The notes beneath the pieces are model-generated. The model searched no databases. It was given only the letters and a program-made list of their open reading frames with translations, and had not been told where the DNA came from. Positions 30,056 to 42,114 of a DNA stretch of 64,000 bases are shown piece after piece. Numbering within the stretch: position 1 is the first letter of the stretch; the number at the start of each line of letters is the position of its first letter. Made by a program: the position numbers and the translations under genes. Location: the NCBI GenBank assembly GCA_014529385.2, contig CM043971.1, positions 92,179,340-92,243,339 of the forward strand, read 5' to 3'. The stretch comes from Adiantum capillus-veneris (Eukaryota > Streptophyta > Polypodiopsida > Polypodiales > Pteridaceae).

Positions 30056-30175
30056 GAAGAAGAGAGTTTTAACGTCGTAGGAAACTATCCCAAAAGACGT
30101 TAAAGATTAGGTTAGATGTAGACTTACGTTAAATTAGATTTAGGTTTATTTTTAGTTAGATTTACGTTTATTTAG
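29290..30175. repeat. about 110-bp direct repeats flanking the captured segment
   Basis: Copies at about 29296-29400 and 30042-30150 share AAGAAGAAGAGAGTT, AACGTCGTAGGAAACTATC and AAAGACGTTAAAGATTAGG, then TTAGATTTAGGTTTATTT units. A partial third copy lies near 29118-29140. A CA microsatellite (29994-30054) precedes the second copy. Confidence 0.85.
29508..29860 (+). pseudogene. captured fragment of a heavy-metal-associated (HMA) domain gene
   Basis: After a CATAG splice-acceptor-like sequence the frame reads CDACMKRVKKALNGI, then TAG and GI. This matches the metal-binding C-x2-C loop and first helix of HMA/HIPP proteins. A frameshift later, the sequence GSVDPKVLVKCLQKIGKK matches the second half of the same fold. 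The strands between are missing. It ends in a polar segment with HYIPD and later stops. HMA proteins are host metal-binding or chaperone proteins, not transposon genes, so this is probably captured host sequence. It is not a working gene here. Confidence 0.7.
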
Positions 30176-30485
30176 ATTTACGCTTATTTACGTTAGATCG
30201 AGTCCACGCAAGAATAACTTGCGGTTTAGGGTTTAGAGTTAGACGAACAGTGAAAAGATCTACTGTGAAAAGATGTTAAGATGCTGTGAAGTGCTACAGC
30301 TAGAGAAGAGGCAAAGGGGTTTTGTCCACTACATGCAGTATCATGTAGACGTGGGTGTGTAGATTTCTTGTACCCACAAATATAGGTATTGAGCAATAAA
30401 GACGAGATTATAACCCGGTGGTTCTGATCTCCGTGCACCTCTAGACCGAGGTGTGCGGGGATTGGACATGACTAGAGAATGTGAG

Positions 30486-30488
<3 letters not shown>

Positions 30489-30557
<69 letters not shown>
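30489..30557. repeat. GA microsatellite upstream of the transposase gene
   Basis: About 34 uninterrupted GA units about 65 bp before the TNP2 start codon. Confidence 0.97.
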
Positions 30558-30560
<3 letters not shown>

Positions 30561-30622
30561 GACGAAGAATGCCAATAGAATATTAAATTTGTTGTCCAGG
30601 TTATAAGATTTTTATCCTCATT

Positions 30623-33600
30623 ATGAGTAGTGACGAGGATGTGGGACCGTCCAACCGAAATATCTATCTCTCAACGAGGGTCTTATGTCCTTGTAATCAA
30701 TGCAAGCATGCTGTGCGACGGACAAGACCTGTTTCTTTGCAGCACGTTCGCGAATTTGGCGAGTTCGATCCATCTATTATAGATCGAGTTGTTGCCAATT
30801 ATAACTCGTCGGACTCTGACGCTGGCCAACAAGCAGCAATCTTGCAACCCAATAGACGTGTTCGCAGGCGCTTTGGTCAAGCAGCATATGTGAGGCCACA
30901 AGATGTAGCCTCTGACAGCTCGGGGGATGATCATGCAGAGCACATTCCCAACGAGGCAATGTTTGAGCCCGAGATTGATGAAATGATCGAGACGATCATG
31001 GATTCAGAAAGGCTTATCTATGATGATATGAAAAGTGAAGCCGATACGCCATTGTATAATGGAGCACGTATGTCTAGATTGAAAGCACTCCTGGTTCTTC
31101 TCAACATGCAGACAAAGTTTGGATGGAGTGACACTAGCATCACAGCGCTTTTCAGGTGATCTATTATAATTAGTTTACTTTAATAAAACTCTAAATGTAT
31201 AATGATCTGATAGATTTTTACACGACTGTATCGTATTTTTATGTTGTGTAGATTGCTGAAAGAGCACATACTACCAGCTGACAATGTGATGCCAGATTCT
31301 CGAGATGAAGCAAGAAAGATTTTGCGAAACTTGGGGATGGATTACAATTCTATCCACGCTTGTCCTAATGACTGCATTTTTTTCAGAGGGGAATACATAG
31401 ACATGGAGAAGTGTCCGAAATGTGATTCCGAAAGATATCGAGAAGATCTCCACGGGACAAAAATTCCACAAAAGGTTTTGCGACATTTTCCCCTGCTTCC
31501 TCGCATCAAGCATTTCTTCGAATGTAAGTCCATGGCCACCCTAGCATCATGGCATGAGGAGAATAAATCTTCGGATGGTGTGCTACGAATTCCTGCAGAT
31601 TGCGCAGCCTGGAAACATATAGATGGAACATGGTCGGATTTTGCCAGGGAAGCTCGAAATTTGCGCTTAGGCCTGGCTATGGATGGCGTAAATCCATTTG
31701 GTCAAAGATCAACATCTTACAGTGTATGGCCCGTTGTCATCGTCAACTACAACATTCCCCCGTGGTTGACTACGAAGAAGGGGCACCTATGGCTAAGCTT
31801 GATTGTGCCAGGGCGATATAAAGTGGGGAATATGGATGTGTATCTTCGTCCACTATTGGAAGAGCTACAACAATTGTGGATTGGCATAGAGGTGGTGGAT
31901 ATGAGCCGACACACAGGATGACGGAATGCTTTGATCAGAGGCATTCTAATGTGGACCATGCATGACTATCCCGGCTAACAGAATGCTCAGGTGATCTATT
32001 GACACTCCTCACTCAGACACTGTAAATCTTGTTTTTTCCCATAGTTGATCTATTATCATGTGTATACATGCAGGGCTTCAAACAAGCGGATACAGAGCAT
32101 GTGTCACATGTGGACCTAGGCTGAATGCACGTAGGGCACCCTCACTGAAGAAGCAAATCTACGAAGGTCATCAAGCGTATCTTCCAGAGAATCATGTGTT
32201 ACGCGATGGCTTTTTGGGAAGAGAGCCACCAAGGATGTCTGCACAAGCATGGTTAGAGCAGAAGGAGATGTGCGATGACGGATTGCCTCCAGGGATGAAG
32301 AGACTATCTCTATGGTACGAGTTACCATACTGGCCCCGACTCATGATCAATCACTTGCTCGATCCAATGCACATATTCAAGAATGTGGGTAATCTACTAT
32401 GGGACCATCTGACCGGCAAGAAAGATACTTTGGGAGCCAGAGTTGACCTTAGAAATGTGGATCGTATGGAGCAATATTGGCCGCAAACAGCGTCTGATGG
32501 ATCGATAAAACTCCCTAAATCACCATGGATTTTCACAGAAGCCCAAGAACGCAAAGTAAAAGAGACCATTCGATCTTTGCGGACCCCCACTGGCGTAATG
32601 CACTCGCTCCGAACGTGTTTTACTAAAGAAGGAAAGCTTACCGGTTTGAAGTCACACGATTGGCATAAAATGTGTCAGGTACGTTCATAGTGGACTTTAA
32701 TATCATTGCATAAAATGTGGACTTTAATATCATTGCTGCACATACTTTACAGTTTATTTTACCGGTTGCCATTGAGGGATGTTTGTCTCTCGACATCCGT
32801 AACACAATCTACAAACTTGCAAAGCTGGTGCAATGGATCTCACAAAAGGAGATCAACGTAGACTCCATACCATTTGCCAAACTAAATGCTGCGGAGCTTG
32901 TGTGCATGTTTGAGAAACATTTTCCTACTACCATGCTAACCATTTAGGTGCATCTTCTTGTTCACATAGTTGATGAGGTGGAAATAGCTGGCACAGTTCA
33001 TTCCAGATGGATGTTCTTCTTAGAACGTTTCATGAAAACGCTTAAGGGATATGTGCGTCAAAAGGCACGTCCGGAGGGTAGCATGGCAGAAGGTTGGTTG
33101 GTATCAGAGTCCCTAGTGTACATTGGAGAGTGGCTAGACGGATTTGATAAAGCCCGGGACACGCTATGGCGAACCATAGATGATGAGCGCATATCTGGGA
33201 TTGTCATGTGCAATCTCGGTGTTGAGAAGAAGATGACGGAAGATCTAGAGGCTAAAATCAACCGATTTTGCATGCTTCACAATCCAGTGATGCAAAAGTG
33301 GATTTCACAATATGAGGATGCAAAGCAAGAGCGACAAAGGGCACGAATCGAGTGGAGACGGGGAAGACGACCACCGATGCACTATCTAGCGGTTCTGGAG
33401 AGCCTACCAACCTTCATGAGCTTAAGATGGTTGCACAACCAATTGAAAAGCGCACAACAATGCGGTGACGAAGTGACTGAGGAAAAGTGGGAGTACTCTC
33501 GGGGTTGCGCGACCAAGGTAAGTTTGCAATGTACGACTAGCAAGTGACTTTATTTATAAACGTTTGAACGGCCACTCATAATCTTTGGTCGTTGTAGTAT

Positions 33601-34350
33601 AAGTCATACACAGCAGCATGGTGTAAAGGTCGACATTTTAGGGTGGAACGAATCGACAAAAAGCGTTTTACTCAAGATTGTGGAATCATGGCAAAATTTG
33701 AACAGTCTAGTCGACGACGTTCCTCTGATGCAGATCCTGTGGTGGCGGAACTCACTTACTTCGGCACGCTGCAAGAGATTTTGGGGATCGATTACAGAGG
33801 ATTTTTTGTCGACTTGTTCGACGTGCAATGGTTCAAGATAATCATGGAGGGTCGCAACGCTACTGTGTGTAGAGGAGAGTCTGGTTTTCTTGAGGTGGAT
33901 TCTACTAAGAAATGGACTGACCTAAGAGACACTTTCGTACTACCCGAGCATTGTGAACAAGTAAGTATGTAAATAGTTAACATCTCCCTTTTACAAGTTA
34001 TGTGCTTGAAAGCTCTCATGTAAGTTATGTGGCTCTGGCAGGTAATATTTCATCCTACAAAGTCTACATCAAACTGGTGGTACGTCATAGAGGTAGCCCC
34101 TCGTAGTGCAAGGACGTATGAAGGCTACCATGTGCCAATCACAACGGCATCAATGGAGGAGATCAGAGAAGATGCTCAATCAGAAGCCGCTGCGGTGGTG
34201 CCAGACGAGCATCAAGATGCTACTACTCTATATGGGGTGCATGCAGAGGAGCTACAAAATGAAACAGAGGATATGTGTTTAAACGGAGAGCTCTATATGG
34301 ATATAGGAAGTTATGCTGAGTTATGCGAGGATGAGAGAGAGATCTCTTAA
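30623..34350 (+). pseudogene. CACTA TNP2-type transposase, six exons, with in-frame stops
   Basis: TNP2 binds the element ends and cuts them. Exons by GT-AG sites and frame: 30623-31155, 31252-31990, 32074-32678, 32753-33517, 33598-33960, 34042-34350. Exon 2 carries CPNDCIFFRGEYIDMEKCPK, GLAMDGVNPFG, YSVWPVVIVNYNIPPWLTTK and LIVPGRYKVGNMDVYL, diagnostic of Transposase_21/TNP2. Exon 4 carries the DUF4218 part (HLLVHIVDEVEIAGTVHSRW, YVRQKARPEGSMAEGW). Exons 5-6 carry the DUF4216-like part (DYRGFFVDLFDVQWFKI, DTFVLPEHCEQV). Stops: TGA 31919-31921, a TAA in exon 2 after HDYPG, TAG 32945-32947. A phase mismatch at the exon 2-3 junction suggests one indel. Confidence 0.9.
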
Positions 34351-34622
34351 AGCCACAAATATTGTATTTGAACAATTTTGCTCCGTGTTGTAAAAGCTCT
34401 GGCTCTCTAAGTACCTTCCATGGTGTATAACGCTCTTTTCTACTCGCGCTCACATCTTTTGATTGAAAATTCTGAGTTTTCGACTTGCCTCTTCTATCAC
34501 TCAATTCATTGCATCATTGTATTTAAATGCGTCATTACGTCATTGTATTTAATGGTCTTTGCGTCATTGTCTACTCTATTCATTCAATATTAAGTTTAAA
34601 TATTCGTGTGTTTAATGCAGGT

Positions 34623-35957
34623 ATGGATGATGAGGAGTTTCTTTCTTCTTTGTCACCGCAGTAGAGACAGTGGTACGTGGAGCGTCATCGCTCTGGCGCA
34701 TCATCGCGCGTTCCTACTCCATCCGCATCTCCCTCTCTTTCGGAGCATTCGGCGCGCTCCGAAGCTTCGGTGTCGACGAGACGAGCTTCACACTCGTCTA
34801 GACACCGGCGCTCTAGTGGTGGCAGTGGCGGTTGTTGTGGGGATTCCGCCACCGATGCCTCCACACCGCCTCGTGTTCGACGAGGCTCTTTACCCTCCCC
34901 TTCTTTGCCCGCCCCCACACCAGCCACATCATCGCCATCTACGCCAGGTTTTGCATGGCTGAGTGTTCCTAGAAGCTACACACCTCTACCTACTCCGCTA
35001 GGAGCCACCCCACTCAACACTCCTCGCTTCGGGGCCCAGACGCCGGTGGAGACACCTGACGTCCGTACCCCCATCGACACGCCGCTAGAGACCCCTGTCG
35101 GGACACCCAGGTTCACGCGTCACCGGCCAGAGGGCTTGTCTTACTCCGTCGACTTCAGCGGCGGCATCATCATGGATGATGACGACAAGAAGGTGATCTC
35201 GCGCATGCGTGGTCTTTGCTCTCAGCTGTTTAGACACTACATACTAAACAAATGGAGTGAAGTACCAAGTGATTTAAAAAACAGAGTCATCAGCATACTT
35301 CATGATGAGTTTCCCGTTCCAACACGGGATCAGCGCTTCAATGAAGACCTGATGAAGATTCGAATGCGCGAATACTGCAAACACAAGCGTTCCGAAGTGC
35401 AAAAAGCAATCAAGAATGGGTGGAACAGGCCAGATTGGCTGGCCAAAGAAGATTGAAAGAATGCGAAGAAAGCAGCGCGCGAGAATTCCGACAAGTGGAA
35501 GCAACAAAAGGATGCAGCCAGAGCGCGAGTAGAGGCAGGGAGCTCGCACCACTTGGGGAGCGGTGGATGGGCATCATTTGAGGCCGATTTTGTTAGTGTT
35601 TTCGCATTGCTCTTTATGTTTGATAGTTTAGGGTTTATGAGTTTTTTAATTCTAACGTAATGAAATCTTTGTATGTTTTGACAGTGGTCGATGACAGGAC
35701 GTGATCCCACACCGTACGAGCGCGAGTACGCAGGCAGGAAGGGCTTAAACGCCCTGATGGACATTCTCAGTTCTCGCGGCGGCATGGTTAGTATTAGGGT
35801 TTACTCTTTTCTATTTTTTGTATTGTTTTATAAATGTCGTTATATGTTTATACTTACTGAAAGCTGTCTTATTGTCTTTTTTTACATAATCCGGCAGATA
35901 CGCCGCTTGGACGCGATGAGACGTCTGACTAGACGACGTCAGTTTAGCCGTAGCTAG
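34623..35957 (+). pseudogene. second CACTA gene (Transposase_24 / Ptta-En/Spm type), three exons
   Basis: Exons 34623-35591, 35685-35786 and 35898-35957 have GT-AG introns (donors GTTAGT; acceptors TTGACAG and CCGGCAG). The ATG at 34623 gives MDDEEFLSSLSPQ, then a TAG. The next part is a Ser/Thr/Pro-rich tail with repeated TP motifs (TPVETPDVRTPIDTPLETP). It is followed by a helical domain (RDQRFNEDLMKIRMREYCKH), a TGA after WLAKED, and the family core NAKKAARENSDKWKQQKDAA with WSMTGRDPTPYEREYAGRKG. The C-terminus is very basic. In characterised CACTA elements the second product binds subterminal repeats; that role here is inferred. Confidence 0.8.
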
Positions 35958-36289
35958 ATAGCATTAGTTTAGGGTTTCTCATAGCTTATGTATCATGAGA
36001 CGGATTTTATACGTCTTTTTGAACCATGTATATTATTACATTTGTTACCGCAGTTCCTTTTGCCAATCAATTCTTTATGCCTATGATGTTGTACAATTGT
36101 CATTATTACATTTGCCAATCAATTCATTTTGCCTATGATGTGTACAATTGTCAATTTTGCAAACAATGCGTCTTGTGGGTGACTATTTTGGGTCTATTAT
36201 CTACCCTTGCACTTTTTTTAAAAAGTGAATCAAGTACAATATGGTTGATGGGTGGCAGGGCATTCAATGTCCTGCCACCAATTTTTTTT

Positions 36290-36532
36290 TTTCTCGGGCG
36301 TCGCTATAACCGTCGCTATTTATGGCTCTTTAGCGTCGCTATGAGCGTCGCTATAGTCTTCTGTGTAAACGTCGCTATAACCGTCGCTATGAGCGTCTCT
36401 ATATAGCGACGCTTATAGCGACGCTCTCGTAGCGACGCTCATAGCGACGGTTTTAGCGACGCCGGGGGTTATAAAAACCCAGTGTATTTTCGTCGCTAAC
36501 AGCGTCACAAGAGCACACAACCTCTTGTAGTG
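36290..36532. repeat. CACTA right terminus: subterminal repeats and inverted repeat
   Basis: At least ten copies of CGTCGCTA or its complement, in both orientations, lie in 36296-36500. The terminal repeat CCTCTTGTAGTG ends at 36532. Confidence 0.92.
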
Positions 36533-37008
36533 TTTCTCTACTATGTAGCTATTTCTTTCTCTACTATGTAGCTATGGGGCTACATAGCAGAGAGTACAAC
36601 AGAGGATTTGAGCCATACTCTCGAAATCTAGAGTGCAAATGAGGATAATGATGGATTCTAGTAATAGCAGTAGTATTTTTGTTCTAGTCTTTTAGCACCC
36701 AGACATGGTATTAGATTCACAGTTTTAGCTCTCTCTCTCTCTCTCTGGTCTCATAGGTCATTTTGGCCTTTTAAAGACGTTAATGTAACATTTTTGAGCC
36801 ATCTTCTCTCGATATCTAGAGTGCAAATGAGGATGGATATAGTAGTAGTAGTAGTATTTTCTACTTGTTTAGCACCCAGACATGGTATCAGATACACACT
36901 TTTGTAACAGTTTGGACTCATAGTTGATTTTGGCCTTTTTAAGACGTTAATATAACCTAATTTACCTAAGCTTTTAGCACCCAAACATGGTATTAGATTC
37001 ACAGTTCC

Positions 37009-37065
<57 letters not shown>

Positions 37066-37542
37066 CATAGGTCATTTTGGCCTTTTAAAGACGTTAATAT
37101 AACATTTCTGAGCCATCTTCTCTCGATATCTAGCTAGAGTGCAAATGAGGATGGATTATAGTAGTAGTAGTAGTATTTTCTAGTTTTTAAGCACCCAGAC
37201 ATGGTATCAGATACACAGTTTTGTAACAGTTTGGACTCATAGTTGATTTTGGCCTTTTGAAGACGTTAATATAACCTAATTTACCTAAATTTAGGTCAAA
37301 ACATGCATTCACAATTTTGTAACAAATTGGTCTCATACATTAGTAGAACATTTCATTTCATTTCATTTCTTTCGATCTATCTTCACAATTATGTAACAGT
37401 TTGGTCTCATAGAACTTTTAGCCTTTTGAAAACGTTAATATCAATTCATTTCTATCTCTCTATCTTGTATTTTGAAGACGTTAATATAACCTAATTTACC
37501 TAAGCTTTTAGCACCCAAACATGGTATTAGATTCACAGTTTT

Positions 37543-37609
<67 letters not shown>

Positions 37610-38008
37610 CATAGGTCATTTTGGCCTTTTAAGACGTTAATATAACATTTCTGAGCCATCTTCTCTCGATATCTAGAGTGCAAATGAGGATGGATTATAG
37701 TAGTAGTAGTAGTATTTTCTAGTTTTTTAGCACCCAGACATGGTATCAGATACACAGTTTTGTAACAGTTTGGACTCATAGTTGATTTTGGCCTTTTGAA
37801 GACGTTAATATAACCTAATTTACCTAAGTTTAGGTCAAAACATTCACAATTTTGTAACAAATTGGTCTCATACATTAGTAGAACATTTCATTTCATTTCA
37901 TTTCTTTCCATCTATCTTCACAATTATGTAACAGTTTGGTCTCATAGAACTTTTAGCTTTTTGAAAACGTTAATATCAATTCATTTCCGGTTACTTGTCA
38001 AATCTCTC

Positions 38009-38054
<46 letters not shown>

Positions 38055-38148
38055 CATAGGCCATTTTGGCCTTTTAAAGACGTTAATATAACATTTCAAT
38101 TTCAATTGATTTCATTTCTTTCCACTACATTAACCTAATTTACTAAAA

Positions 38149-38150
<2 letters not shown>
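36533..38150. repeat. tandem-repeat field (about 530-bp higher-order unit) right of the CACTA element
   Basis: Two full copies start at 36967 and 37501 (TAAGCTTTTAGCACCCAAAC), with a shorter copy from about 36690. Each unit has two related halves containing ATGGTATCAGAT or ATGGTATTAGAT, TTTGGCCTTTT(G/A)AAGACGTTAATATAAC, a CT run and GTAGTAGTAGTATTTTCTA. No gene is present. Confidence 0.9.

Positions 38151-38151
<1 letters not shown>

Positions 38152-38242
<91 letters not shown>
38152..38242. repeat. CT microsatellite (about 45 units)
   Basis: The longest uninterrupted CT tract in the window. 38243-38587 holds no recognised feature apart from a short ACACAC run. Confidence 0.98.
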
Positions 38243-38246
<4 letters not shown>

Positions 38247-38573
38247 AATCAACAAACCAAATAATTAAATTGAAAAAAAATTAGCGAACACATTTTACCT
38301 GGCTGCACTAACTAATTGAATTGCTCACCACAACACGACTCCACTCCCCTTGGCTTGCACACTTGCTGCCAACAATAAAAATATAGATTTTTAAGAGAGA
38401 GCTCTCTGCCATATTGCACGTGTCTAAAAAAAAAACACACGCACACATATGGAGTCACCTAGTGATGAAGAACAGTGATGTAGGTTCCCTTGCCCCCTTT
38501 GTTCTCTCAAGGGCATATGCATAGACATTGCCTATTGCCTAATAAAAAAGAAAGAAGACGCAGCTTGAGCATG

Positions 38574-38587
<14 letters not shown>

Positions 38588-38663
<76 letters not shown>

Positions 38664-38684
38664 TAGATAGATAGATAGATAGAT
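38588..38684. repeat. GA microsatellite joined to the GATA tail of the LINE
   Basis: GA units (38588-38657) pass directly into about six GATA units (38658-38684). Read on the minus strand, the GATA part is the TATC-type tail that follows the LINE 3' end (GGACGATAATAAAATC). Confidence 0.95.
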
Positions 38685-38715
38685 TTTATTATCGTCCTCG
38701 GAGGTCAAATATGAC

Positions 38716-41700
38716 CTATGGGACCAAAATTACATGTGATGTAGTATGTGTACGGCTGATGAGTGACTCTCGATGCTCCAAAATTGTAGTGATGAGAGTC
38801 GCAATGGAGAGCCCACACTTTGGCTGGGAGAGGAAAGTGTGTAGGTCTAAGTTATGGCTGAAAATGTGAGAGAAGCAAGTTCGGATGTGATCAAAAGCTG
38901 AGCACTCTAGTAGTGTGTGGTACTCAGACTCTCGAACTTGCAGTGAGCATAATGTGCACAATCGATTTGACTCTTCTCCATTGCCCCAACGCCCTATCTC
39001 GCATCGAAGGAAATGGGAGCTAAGCCGAATTGCTGCGATAGTGCGTATCGCGGACAAGGGAATAGGCTCAAGCATGTAAGTGTGAGTACGGTTTCCTCTC
39101 TCAGCAAAGAGCATGGTTTTGTAGTTGGGGGCAATATAGGTGGTGTAATGTATGAAGCGTGACCCACCGGATTTCTCCCAAGCCGCAATACATTGGCGTT
39201 GTAGAAAAGCTTCATTCACTTGAGAGTCAATTGAAGCATCATGTAGCAAGTGTAATGCATCCCATCTCCCAAACCACTTCTTTATGTCTTGCATCCATCC
39301 CGTGCTCAAGATCTTGCTTTTATGTGTCTTTTGAACTTTTTTGCTTGCTTCCCATGCAATTGTAGGAAGTCGATGTGAGGGGTTTTGACGCATCTTTATC
39401 ATGTACTCCACAACCCTTTCCATGCCCATAACCTCAATTGGAAGAGATCCCGACTCAAGAAGTAGGAGCATATATGGTGTTTGTGTCTTAACTTGGAGAA
39501 AGTTTGTAAGAAAACGCTTTTGGACATTCTCAAACTCTTTCCAAGTAGACTTTGAGATGCTCCCACCCCACACTTCAACTCCATAAAGAAGAACCGGTGT
39601 CACCAATGCATCAAAAAGATACTTCTTGAGAACCCAACACTTGATGTTTCCCGCATTACACATGTTCTCAAATGCATAATATGCTCTCTTTCCCGCTTCC
39701 AAACGACGCATAGCACATTCATGCCACTTGTGATTGGATGGAACCTCAAGGCCAAGGTACTTAAAGCTCTCAACAACTTCAAGTGTCTCGTTGTTGTACA
39801 CAATGCATGGCTTCTCCTTATGGTTGGTTTTCACAAGCATAACCTTTGTTTTGGATTCATTTACAATCAGCCCACTATGCAAGCAAAAGTTCTCAAGGAC
39901 AACCATAAGCTTTTGTGCATCTTCTAAAGTGTGTACTAGAAGCACTACATCATCCGCATACAACAAAAGCATGATTACCGCATTGCAAATAGTGACCTCT
40001 TCAATGCCTTCTTCTTGCATAAAGTCAAGTACCATTTGTTCCAATTGATCGATGCATAGACCAAAGAGAGTTGGTGACAATGGACATCCTTGTTTAACCC
40101 CAATAGTGCTTACAAAAATTTCTGAAATTTCTCTTCCCCTGCGCAATTGACAAATCACCTTCTCATAGATTCGAGAAACCGCAAGCATAAACTCACTTGG
40201 CACTTGGAGTTCTTCCATCCTTCTCCACAAATTGTTACGTGGAATCATATCAAAGGCTTTCTTAAAGTCCACAAAACAACAATACAATCGCTTGCCTTTC
40301 AACCGACTTTCCTCCATGAGAACACGAAGAGTGACAAGATGATCAATGGTGCTATGGCATCGACGAAAACCCGCTTGTCCCTTTGCACGCTTGTCATTCT
40401 CTTCAGCCCAATCACTCAATTTCATCTCCATTATGCACCCAAATAACTTTGCCATAAGAGACCCAATCATTATAGTCCGGTAGTTGCTTACATTCTTTAC
40501 ATCCCCTCCTTTATGCAAAGGCTTAACCCAATTAGTGCTCCAATCATAAGGCATACCATGTTGAAGTGCAAGGTTGAACATATCACACATCCACTCATGG
40601 GTAAAATCTCCCGTCCATTTGATCATCTCCGGCTTGATACCTTGAAGATCTCCCGCTTTACTAGTGGTCAACTTTTCAAGCCCACCGCATACATCCTCAA
40701 TAGTAAAAAAAGACGGCATACATGGGAGTGAACCATAAAATGGCATTTTTTCAGTATTTTCTTGCTCATATAATTGCCTACAATGTGTGTACATATCCAC
40801 TAAACTCAAGTTACCAAAATTCTCAACCCGCTTGCCTCTCAAGTTTCTCCAAAATCTTCCACATGCATGTGCCTTTTCTTGGACTTGAAATTCTTGTTGC
40901 TTTACTTCCCATCTTCTTCTCTTCTTTTAAATCAATGCCTTGTATGTATGCAAATGACTTTGATAGTTGTCTTTGTCCATAGTTGCATTAAGCTTTATCA
41001 AGGACTTTCGAGCATCTTGACATTCTTTATCAAACCACCTTTTGCGTGATCTATCTTTGTTGATACCATGGAGATGCTTTATGGCAAAGCATTCTTCCGC
41101 ACAAGAACAAATAGCTTTCTTGAAAGCTTCCCATTTAGTTTCCAATGGTGCATCACATTGAAGCTTTGTCATCCATAATTTTTGCTCAACCATTTCAATG
41201 TACATTGGTGCCCGTTTGAAATCCATACATAGTGATAACTTCTCTTTCCTTTGGCTGAGATTATCATGCTTAGTTGCTTCTCCACATGAAAGGTCAATAC
41301 ATAAGGTGCGATGGTCGGATTCCGGGGTCCATTGACCAAACATAAAACTCTTTATGCGATACATGATGGCTTCAGAGAGTAGCATATAGTCAATCACACT
41401 ATCCCCATTATGTCTTCTACATGTAAATCCATTGGTTCCACTCCACAAAGATACACCATTGGCAATGAGCATACCCGTGCTATTACACATGTGTAAAAGT
41501 AACTTTCCATAGTGATCGGGTTCTTTCTCATCCATTGAAGTACGATCATACAAGTGAACTTCCTCCAACTCCCTTGAAATGTATGGCATATCAAATTGTT
41601 GAGTATCATGTTGCAATGTTTTTGTGCGAGCATTCATATCCCCAAATACAATAACATCACCTTCACCTTTGAAATAAGCAATGTCCTCTTCCAAATCAGA

Positions 41701-42111
41701 AAATGGTTGATCTCTATCCATGCAAGCATAAAAGGGAGAATCATGATGAGGAATGTAGCAACCGGCTACAAAAATGGGTGCTCTTTTTGGTGTCATAATT
41801 TTCAGCCATACATAACGTTTGTACTTGTCATCTTTCACAATTGATACAAAATCTTCCAATCCTTTCTTAACCATACATGCTAACCCTCCTTGTCCTCTTC
41901 GTTGCTTGAGATTCTTTGACCACATCAATGAATGTACATTGTAATCCTCCAAGCCGTTAATCCTTTGTGTATCATGCTCCCAAGTTTCAACAAGAAGTAC
42001 AACATCGGCTTTGCTTGTTAGTTCATCAATGCCAACCCCCGCATTCCATGGGTATCCATTACAATTCCAAAAGCATATTTTCAATTGTAACTCGGTCTCA
42101 TAGGTCACACA
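38716..42111 (-). pseudogene. LINE-1 ORF2: AP endonuclease, reverse transcriptase, zinc finger; one in-frame stop
   Basis: ORF2 nicks the target DNA and copies the RNA there. Endonuclease residues are all visible: CFWNCNGYPWNAG (Asn), VVLLVETWE (Glu), VAGCYIPHHDS (Tyr), VFGDMNART (Asp and Asn), SVIDYMLL (Asp) and ESDHRTLC (Asp-His). A TAA at 40927-40929 follows YKALI, and the frame resumes at once with KKRRRW. The RT part is open from 40926 to 38716: AGFRRCHSTIDHLVTL, VDFKKAFDMIPRN, GVKQGCPLSPTLFGLCID and the catalytic YADD. A CCHC-type finger CTLCSLQVRESEYHTLLEC is near the end. There is no in-frame ATG at the start: the frame continues from ORF1 through a TAG. Confidence 0.93.
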
Positions 42112-42114
42112 TCC

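Larger units (their letters stand above)
28418..36532 (+). mobile_element. CACTA (En/Spm) DNA transposon
   Basis: Terminal inverted repeats CACTACAAGAGG (28418-28429) and its complement (36521-36532), flanked by a 3-bp TTT duplication (28415-28417 and 36533-36535), define the ends. Subterminal repeats of a GCGTCGCTA/TAGCGACGC type are dense at both ends, as CACTA elements need for transposase binding. Two plus-strand genes follow the standard order: a TNP2-type transposase and a second smaller gene. A host-gene fragment and long CA/GA microsatellites lie in the 5' part. Both genes have in-frame stops, so the copy is probably not autonomous. Confidence 0.95.

Noticed and set aside
28441-36500. 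CRISPR-like spaced repeats (GCGTCGCTA units)
   Set aside because: The units are short, in both orientations and placed at the two ends of a CACTA element, so they are transposase-binding subterminal repeats.
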